NCBI GenBank assembly: GCA_036936605.1
Contig: JAUPFV010000004.1
Span: 180,004,807 to 180,068,806 of the forward strand
DNA length: 64,000 bases
Direction of reading: 5' to 3'
Source of the DNA: Limnanthes douglasii subsp. nivea
Taxonomy: Eukaryota; Streptophyta; Magnoliopsida; Brassicales; Limnanthaceae
This document shows, one piece after another, positions 56,338-64,000 of this stretch (position 1 is the stretch's first letter; each line of letters starts with the position of its first letter). The translations under genes were made by a program, and so were the position numbers. Below the pieces are notes generated by a model. The model was not told the origin of the DNA and did no database searches. It saw nothing but the letters and a program-made list of their open reading frames with translations.

Positions 56338-56632
56338 GCCACACGCAAACACGCACGCACGCACCCACACACGCACGCGCGCACGCGCGCACGCACGCGC
56401 GCGCGCACGCACGCACGCCCGCACGCACGCCCGCACGCACGCCCGCTCCCGCCCGCCTGCACCCGCCCGCCCGCACCCCCCACCCCCCCACACACACCCA
56501 CACACACACCCACACACCCGCCCGCCCGCACCCACACACACACACCCACACACACACCCCCACACACACACACCCACACACCCACACACACACAGCCACA
56601 GATACACACGCACGCACGCACGCACGCACAAT
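56338..56632. repeat. GC-rich CA/CG/CCCG low-complexity tract, ~295 bp
   Basis: (ACGC)n, (GCGCAC)n, (CGCCCGCA)n and (CACACACC)n blocks in series, beginning and ending with ACGCACGC runs. Almost no T on the plus strand. It stands out sharply from AT-rich flanks. All open frames through it are compositional. Confidence 0.95.
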
Positions 56633-57779
56633 TTTTTTTATTTTTATATCTCTTAATATATTCAGGGTAGAATTGTTGAATTGTTTAAAATACATTTGTA
56701 AGTTTTTTTATTTAATTTAGAATTTTTATTTGGTTTAATTATGTTTTTTCCAAATTTTAAAAAAACGTTTGTATTTTTAAATTTGTAATCATAAAAGCAA
56801 AGTTTTAGTCCATTACATCTGAACTTAGTAAATAAATTTATAGTGTAACTTGGTTCAGATAAACCTCAAATAGGTTTTGGGTAACAAATGTAAATAACTA
56901 AGACATGTGGGATACAAAGTCTTTAATAATCAGATAAACCTCATCTTTAGGGTCTGAAGTCTGTAATAATTCATGACCCAAATTCTTTCGCCTCCAAATA
57001 AAATTTAACTTCTCATTGTTGAAGGTTTTACATTTTCATCAAAATCACTTATTTATTTATGAATATCTCCATTTTTAGCGTTATGCCCGCTATCTCACTC
57101 TCCTTATTTTATAGTCATACACTTTTACTTTCCTTACCACTTATTTCTTCAATATTTTTCATGTTTATGCATGCATTATGTTACTTATATCACTCTAATA
57201 CACTTCTAAACTAACCACCAACACTCATTCCACTCTCTTACACCATTTCGACCAATTATTCTCAAACATGCCTAACCTTTCGGTAACCTTACCCAACTTA
57301 CATTCTGGTGATTCTCATCATTATGAAAATCTTTGTTTACCAAGATTAGACCTTCTACAAAAACTCATCATCGAATTGGTGTCATATGTGGGAAATCTAA
57401 ATCCTAGTAAGAACAAGTTTTTTTAAAAAATTGTTAAAGAAACTTTTACAACTTCTATTAACTTTCCAAACAAACCAAAAAACCAATACATCTTAGTTCT
57501 GTAAGTTTACAACCAATTCTTGTATTGAAGGCTCATATTGTTCCCACGCAAACATCCAATAACAGTTGGACGACATGAGAGAGTTTCATCTAGCTGAGAT
57601 GAGGATGGCTTATAATCTAGTGGTGGATATCGGCCTACACGTTTACATATTTTACGCTATGTCATTCATCACCTTGAAGAATCTAAAAAATCCAAAGAAT
57701 GATACAATAACTATAATGTTCCTGCACTATTCGTATCGAGAAATACCATCAATAATTTTATTTGGCTAAGCTCGACCTC
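56633..57779. other. AT-rich stretch, no supported gene
   Basis: Includes a plus-strand open frame at 57566-57769 (67 codons) without a recognised domain and a discontinuous coding-like run from 57270 (MPNLSVTLPNLHSGD). May include the 3' LTR of the copia element, but no matching second copy was found on the right. Confidence 0.4.
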
Positions 57780-58079
57780 AAGTTCCAGCAGACATCTCTA
57801 CACCTTAATCTTCGGTTGAGCATCCTGTCATATAGATTTTTAGCATTAAATTCTCGATAAGTCTTTGAATGAGTTGCAACTATTACTTTTAGTCTAACCC
57901 TAAAAATTATACATCTAGGCTTATAGTGACTATAATATCCATTACCCCAACGTTTCAATTAATCTTTAATGATATCCATTTTACTTACCTCCAATACTTG
58001 CACAAGTCTCATAAAATTTGTGAGCTTTGAAACTGGTAAAACCTTGGTTAGAGCATCCAAATGGTTTTAGTACTTGCAG

Positions 58080-59470
58080 TTTATACCATTCTCTCTTTCT
58101 ATATTTCCAACACACCTTGGATGAAACGCACCTTGATAGCTACATGCTTAGTTTTCCCATGGAACTTTGAATTCCTCATAAAATAAAGAGCACTATTATT
58201 ATCACATAACAAAGTCACATCTTGTTATATACTAGTGATCTCAATCAATAATATTTTGAGTCACGTGACTTACTTCATTACTTTAGTAACAATCATACTT
58301 GCCTTCCTTAGATGATAAGACAACATATCTTTGAAGATATAATTTCCAGCAAACCATTCATTCAAGCCCAATAATCAAATAACCCAAAGTTAACTTCATT
58401 GTGTCAAGACATCCTACATAATCATAGTTAACGTACCCGCTTACCATCTCATGAGTCATGTGCTTATGATTATAATAAAACTTAACTTCAATCAAACATT
58501 TCAAGTACCTCAAGCTCGAACCCTTTAGTCGTCCATATCACATCGTATATAATAATTATGATGACATTATCATAAAATATATTTTGTATTATATTTATTA
58601 TATTTTACTTTGGTCTGTTGTTTGAGTGGCGTTGAGATTTCAAATGGGCATTAATGGGAGTTCCAACCACTTTAACTTCAGGCATACCAAAATTCTTGAG
58701 AGTCTTTCGTATGTATTCTTGTTAATATACGAATAAATGCCATCACAAGTTGTTCCGCTTGATCTTTATAACAAGAATCCTTTTAGCCTCTCACATATCC
58801 TTCATTTTAAACTCTCTCTTCAACTGAGTCTTCATTATTTCAATTCTCCTTGTGTCATTTTCAGCTAATAGTACGCCATCTACATACAATAGCAATACTA
58901 TCATGTCTCTTCATGTGTGTTTATCCATTATAATAGACACATGTATTATAACATATTCTCACATACTTTATGGACCTCATAAAAGAATCAAATATTTTAT
59001 TCCATTGTCTCGACGACTGTTTCAGCCCAAATAAGATTCTTTTCAACAAACACACATATTTTTCATTCCCATATTCAAAACTTTGAGGCTGACTTAAGTA
59101 GATAATCTTCTCAAGTTCTCAATGCATAAAGGCAGTATTAATTTCCATTTGATCTAACTGAGGTTTAAATTTAGAAACTATTAATAATACAACCCTTATT
59201 GATGTTTGTTTCACAACTAGTCAGAAATTTTTATTGAAATTAACATCCTTTTTTTTCATGAATCCCTTAGCCACCAACCTAACTTTGTATTTGGATAACT
59301 CAACTCTGTGAATGTATGGTTTCATCTTAAATACTTATTTACTTTCAGCAAGCTTCCGACCCTTCAGCTACTTCACAATGATCCATGTGCAAATTCTTCT
59401 TCAAAGAACCCAATTCTTCTCTCATGGCCTTCAGCCACTTCAGCCTATCATGGCTCTTCATAACATCATG
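58080..59470 (-). pseudogene. Copia reverse transcriptase and RNase H
   Basis: RT: WLKAMREELGSLKKN near 59440, QPQSFEYGNEKYVCLLKRILFGLKQSSRQWNK near 59010-59090 (in pieces), then VLLLYVDGVLLAEND near 58880: the box is YVDG instead of YVDD, so the second catalytic Asp is lost. RNase H: YLKCLIEVKFYYNHKH, GYVNYDYVGCLDTMK and LLCDNNSALYFMRNSKFHGKTKH around 58110-58540. Many stops. Confidence 0.85.
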
Positions 59471-59789
59471 ATAACTTTTGGGTTAAAGAATATATCCTTC
59501 ATATCAATTGACAAAACATAACCTATAATATTAGAAAATTTGTATCTATGTGTAGGCTATCTAAGTATTCATATTTTATCATTCACCAATTGATTATTGT
59601 CAAAATCATCATGTCGCTCATCAGTCCGAACATCATAGGGTTTTTAACATCAAAATCCCAACCATATTCTAATTTATGCAATAGGTGATCTTCCTCTACA
59701 TGATTTGTATAAGAAGCATAAGCATCCTCAGCTTCACTCTCTTGTTCAGACTCACCATTAACTCAACCTCTCTTCTCGACAATACTAAG

Positions 59790-60480
59790 TTTGGCTTTTA
59801 CCACCTTAACCAATGGCATAACCTCATATTTTAGATCACATTTAAACACTCTCAAATGTGTCAACACGTGTTTATTTATAGTCCATAACTCTAGTGAACA
59901 TCTAAACTTTAGTGTGGTAGATGGACTCATGTTGATGATACATGCATATGTCGTTACAGCTTATTCTCAAAACTGTCGGCCCATTCCAGTTGTCAAAAGC
60001 ATACACCTTACTATTTTCATCAAGGTTTGGTTCATCATCTCAGCAAGCTCATTTTGTTGGGGAAATTTTAGTTTTAGAGCTAGTGAATGCTTAATTCATA
60101 TGTTCCAAGCCGTTGTGAGTCTTTAATTTTTTCAGCATTTTCCCAGTTTGATTTTCACCAGCCTTTTTCTCCTCTTAAAAGTATCAAATGCTTTATTTGG
60201 TCTTCAAAAGTATTACCCACAATTTTATAGAGTAATCATCAATAAAAAAACATGAAGTGTATAGGGCCACCCATGGTGAGTTGCCTTGTAGAGCTTCAAA
60301 AGTTTGAATGAACATATTCAACCACATCATTAATTGTATGGTTGTTACGTATAAATTGTGTTATCTCCAAAATCCGTTGTTTGCTAAACTTAATAAGGTC
60401 TTCCTGCCTCACATGCCCTAACCTCATATGACACAGCTGTGTGAATCTATTTTTACACTAGACGCACCTCCCACCACTAC
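59790..60480 (-). pseudogene. Copia integrase and GAG-pre-integrase region
   Basis: CHMRLGHVRQEDLIKFSKQ near 60420 is the GAG-pre-integrase zinc motif (with one Cys in place of Trp at the start). FPQQNELAEMMNQTLMKIVRCML near 60000-60070 carries the catalytic Glu, followed by AVTTYACIINMSPST and LRVFKCD. Confidence 0.8.
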
Positions 60481-61037
60481 AGACCTTTCACAAAACTAAC
60501 ACACCATTAGTCGTATAAGCTTCGTAACAACTAGTGAGCCCTGCAAAATCATAAACTGCCATTTTTTTTATCCTTATATACAAATCTTTCCTCGTCGAAC
60601 ATTCCGATAAAAATAAAGTTTCATTTAAATTCAACTATACACCTCACATTTTTTATCACTATGTTAAGTCATGTATAGAAGTTGGGGCGAACGTTCCCCG
60701 TCTCTTTCACAACAAAAGTTCATAATTTCCTAGTATGACCTTGATATCAGCGAATAATCTCGGATTTTTGAACCAATGTTTTTGGAAATCATGTGGAATT
60801 AAGCTCACGAGTCCAAAACTTACTTGTCATTCTACCTACAAGTAGAAGTTCTTAAAGCATGATTGTATACAGAATCATATGAAACCATTGGAGCATATAC
60901 GACAATTCTTATTGATATGAATTTTCACCTTAGAACCACTCATAAGTCTCCTTGATTTGAACAGATAGATTCATCTCTTCTTGTTCGAATCTCTTATTAC
61001 AGACCTTCCCCTCATACTCATTCTAAGATATTTCGAG

Positions 61038-61340
61038 TCATTCTTCAAAAATTGTCTTCCTTTGAAGAACATTTGAGTTCATACCATTCTTGATTTGGAC
61101 TATTGTAAGGAAATATTTGTCATAAAACATGATGTCAACAAAGTTTTCATACACATTCAACATAGAAATTAAAAGGATTATTATTTGATCGCCATCTTCT
61201 ACATTGACTCCAACTGCTTTCAAATTAATAATTATTTTATTGAAACCATCCAGATATCTTCAGATGTCATTGCTACCATTTATTTCCAGTATATACAATA
61301 ATTTTTTAGATAAAATATGTTGGTTAGGGACTTCTTTATA
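61038..61340 (-). pseudogene. Copia gag fragment
   Basis: The 61-codon frame MKAVGVNVEDGDQIIILLISMLNVYENFVD corresponds to the UBN2-type gag region where a G...I.DED....LL.SLP.SY pattern is usual. Only this part is readable. Confidence 0.55.
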
Positions 61341-61640
61341 TAAATGACTTCTGGTCGATTCCCTAAGTCTATTAAGTCATAGACTATTCAGACACCTTTT
61401 AAAACACCTCGTGCCTCAAACTCAAGATTAAAGGACTATGGGCATTTGACAACACTTCAAAATCAATATAGTCTTTGACTTTTTTTATCAATGGCAGCAA
61501 ACAACCCATTTTGTACTAGGAAAACTCGATTTTCATTCTCTAGATGTTAAAATCGACATCTGTATAAAATTTATCAAGATCGAACCTTATGGAACTCGTC
61601 TTTGTGAATTTCCTTGGTTTCCTGGTGAGATTTAAATTTA

Positions 61641-62861
61641 TAATCTCAAAATATGAAATGATCTTCGTCTTTGTTTCTTGTGTATATCACATACAAAACA
61701 ATATTGTTATAGATTATCAATGTTCATCGCAATATTTATTGGGATAATGAAAAATCAAGAATATATATGAAGATACTCAAATAATAATTATAATATCAAG
61801 TCATACGACGGTGCCTGAAACTTGAGGCTTAAGCTTATGGATTCGACAATACATTATAGCTTAATCATTAGATGATTCACTCCTTACAAGTGTGACAAAA
61901 TTGAAATAAATATTCGCTCTCTGAACTCCCAACACAAATTCAATGAGAAAGATAGAAACACAAAACCAATCACACAAGACACATTTAATATGTTTCATAT
62001 TGTGAATAAATTCTACATCCACGCGCAACAAACATATATTTTACGTAGAATGTTACAAGGAGACCTTTCAAACACAACTAACCAACCACTAAATGCATTA
62101 TGAATATAAAGTTTTATCTTTCACCTTGCTTCTCTATCTAAAACGAGACAAACTTCAAACTTTTTTTCTCTAAGCAAATTCACGCGCACCAGCTTCATAC
62201 ATATCTTCCACTATACACAGAACCAATGACGAATGAACACATCCAGACTCAATAACACCTTACACAGAACCAATGACGAATGAACGCATCCCAGACTCAA
62301 TAACAACTTACAACATATTCTCCAAACAAGACTCAATAACAACTTACAACATATTCTCCAAACATGCGAACGTAAACGGTACTCCATCCCAATATCCGCA
62401 CATTGTACAATATAGTGGCAAAAACACCCGCACCTAAGACTGTCGTACCTTATACTACATTATTCACTTTTCATACCTTATACTACATTATTCACTTTGC
62501 AATGGTCATGTCAGCACTATTGTACCTTGTGTTGATATCTTAATTTGAAATTCTTAAACATAAGAAGAAACTTGCAGGTTATGATATAACATTTGTAGGT
62601 TCCAACAAACACTCGCCTTTGGTAAAACTCATCATTTAAACTGACCTTTTCTTTCTGCATTTTGCATCTAAATTTCAACTGAACATGCTGCCATTTAAAA
62701 ACAGCTACAACCCTCGAATCTCGACTTATTCAACACGTAATAGGAATCATAATTTCATAATATTTATCTACACAAACATGAAGCAAGTAATGTATAAATA
62801 AAGTGATTCGAAATACAACATATGTAAAGAGAAATTAATATCAACAGCATGAAAAAGGAGT
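61641..62861. other. Intergenic, tandem repeats, no gene seen
   Basis: Between the copia remains and the stop of the Rossmann gene. Apart from the repeats at 62210-62500, no structure stands out. Part of 62560-62861 is probably the 3' UTR of the minus-strand gene. Confidence 0.5.
62210..62500. repeat. Three adjacent short tandem repeats
   Basis: First: ACACAGAACCAATGACGAATGAAC at 62214 and 62262, followed in both by CCAGACTCAATAACA. Second: GACTCAATAACAACTTACAACATATTCTCCAAAC at ~62294 and ~62330 (period 36-37). Third: TACCTTATACTACATTATTCACTTT at 62446 and 62473 (period 27). The first and second overlap. Confidence 0.9.
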
Positions 62862-63788
62862 TCAAAGATCCTTCTGTGGGATGGAACCAAAAAGATCTTT
62901 ATATGACCGCTTTGGAGCATCAAGTCGGGACACAATCTCCACAACTTTGAAAAATGATTCTTGATGAACTAATGCTTCTACAGCCACTTCTGCAACATGG
63001 TCTCTCGAGATACTTTCCCCAGAAAGAGTATCCTATACATGTAGGAAAAAAATTAGCACAGAACAAAGCAAATAAAGCCGTGTTTGAAATGATAAAAAAA
63101 CTATAAAAAAAACACCAACAGAATACATAGTACCAAATGACAAGACAATGTCTGAGTATATGTTAAAACATGACAGCTATATAGATTATATTCATGTAGT
63201 TGAACTGGAGGATTTGTCTAACTCTTCCCCACTCCTATGTCAGTGTTTTATATGTGTGTGGTTAGAGTTTAGTGAGCAAGAAGTTAGAGATGCTTAACTA
63301 ACTCTCAAAAGAGGTCTAAGATAGGAGGGTTTTTAGCAGGAAAACAGAGAGGAGGGCTTTCTTCGTAGCATATATAGTGGCAGTTCATGCCATCATAACC
63401 CGGCATTGTGGGATATCGTAACAGAGTTTACAATCACGCTTCTCTGGGTGGGTTTTTAGTTTAGACAATTGGACAAGCAAAGGTATCTTCTTAAGGAAAT
63501 AGTAATTGACATTACCTCTGGTTCCATGACAACATTTCCCGTAGGAGGTTCATTTTTAAGCCCACCGGGCCTGATAATGGTGTAGTTGATACCGGATTTC
63601 CTGATATGTTTCTCAGCCTGAAGCTTTGCTACTAAGGTTAGTCCGAGAACATTAAGGAAGATGTAAGCTGGATTGAAAAGCTGCCCCATTGCTGCCCCGT
63701 TCACTAAAATAGAGCTGATAAGGATGAATCTCTCTACACCCTGTATTCTACAGGCTTCAACCAGGTTCACTGTCCCTAAATTATCAAC
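62862..63788 (-). CDS. NAD(P)-binding Rossmann-fold protein, last two exons (partial)
   Basis: Exon 63788-63516 (91 codons) and last exon 63032-62862 (56 codons plus TGA), joined across a 483-nt GT-AG intron; both splice sites are phase 0. The 5' exons lie beyond the right edge. Residues: VDNLGTVNLVEACRIQGVERF, ILISSILVNGAAMGQ, LVAKLQAEKHIRKSGINYTIIRPGGL and, in the last exon, ISRDHVAEVAVEALVHQESFFKVVEIVSR. This is the C-terminal half of an atypical short-chain dehydrogenase (NAD(P)H-binding family), very similar to the Arabidopsis chloroplast protein At2g34460 as I remember it. Likely plastid-targeted, but the transit peptide is not in view. No break is seen; probably a live gene. Substrate unknown. 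Confidence 0.9.
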
Positions 63789-64000
63789 CTGCAAGCACAA
63801 AAGCAGATATTTGTGTTACAATAAAATTACAACTCCTGTCTGTGGCAGACAGAGAAAGATAAAGTTTATTAAAAAAGGCATTGGTTTTTGAAAAGAAACA
63901 CCCAATGTGAACTGCTAAAGTAATCCGAGGACCAGAAACACAACATTAAGTGTCAAAAGACAAGAAGACTCAGTTGGACTGTGGTTTATATGAATCTTAG

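Larger units (their letters stand above)
57780..61640 (-). mobile_element. Degraded Ty1/copia retrotransposon
   Basis: Minus-strand order gag (61038-61340), protease remnant, GAG-pre-integrase (about 60340-60480), integrase (59800-60110), RT (58700-59470) and RNase H (58080-58560): integrase before RT defines copia. Stops in all parts. LTRs and primer site not found. Confidence 0.85.

Noticed and set aside
56271..56695. Open frames of 98-132 codons on both strands, rich in Cys/Val/Gly or His/Thr/Pro
   Set aside because: They lie in the CA/CG low-complexity tract; composition alone explains the lack of stops.
63080..63450. Extra exon of the Rossmann gene between the last two exons
   Set aside because: The two exons join in phase 0 without it, and the protein matches the expected family there with no gap.
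1..64000. tRNA or rRNA genes
   Set aside because: No cloverleaf with A and B boxes or rRNA sequence was recognised; tRNA-related words are primer-binding sites of retrotransposons.

Overview
The window is nuclear DNA of a flowering plant, almost certainly a eudicot. It is AT-rich, has spliced genes with GT-AG introns, carries plant-type LINEs with a C-terminal RNase H, Ty3/gypsy elements of the Tat type and Ty1/copia remains, and holds two genes with plant-like protein sequence. The species cannot be named from the sequence. About 80% of the window is transposable-element sequence, much of it nested.

Layout, left to right. 1-2400: 5' part of a LINE (LINE-D), minus strand, running off the left edge. 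3442-5095: a compact four-exon G-patch protein gene, minus strand. 5240-6235: a palindromic ~49-bp minisatellite inside a possible inverted-repeat element. 6680-11352: a broken Ty3/gypsy element (Gypsy-3), minus strand, with one LTR. 11353-14740: AT-rich intergenic DNA with a possible solo LTR and tandem duplications. 14741-29345: LINE-A (minus) split by an old Tat-type element, Tat-1 (18689-29245, minus). 29346-31990: AT-rich, no gene seen. 31990-47970: LINE-B (minus) split by a young Tat-type element, Tat-2 (33485-43902, plus; 427-bp LTRs, 5-bp target duplication). 48038-48455: a foldback element. 48590-51480: 5'-truncated LINE-C (minus). 51670-56130: a very degraded Tat-like element (Tat-3, minus). 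56338-56632: a GC-rich alternating purine/pyrimidine tract. 57780-61640: a degraded Ty1/copia element (minus). 62210-62500: short nested tandem repeats. 62862-63788: the last two exons of a chloroplast-type NAD(P)-binding Rossmann protein gene, minus strand, continuing past the right edge.

The most interesting signal is in the two Tat elements. Both carry, between integrase and 3' LTR and on the strand opposite gag-pol, a gene of about 900 codons. It has the same intron at the same position and phase (84 and 86 nt), a conserved N-terminal domain, a lysine-rich stretch, a coiled coil and an acidic tail, and each copy has its own TATAAATA box. In Tat-2 this antisense gene is open except for one late stop, while gag-pol in the same copy has several stops and a frameshift. 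In both elements tandem repeats sit exactly where gag-pol and the antisense gene converge. All three Tat-type reverse transcriptases have Asn at the second aspartate of the YxDD box.
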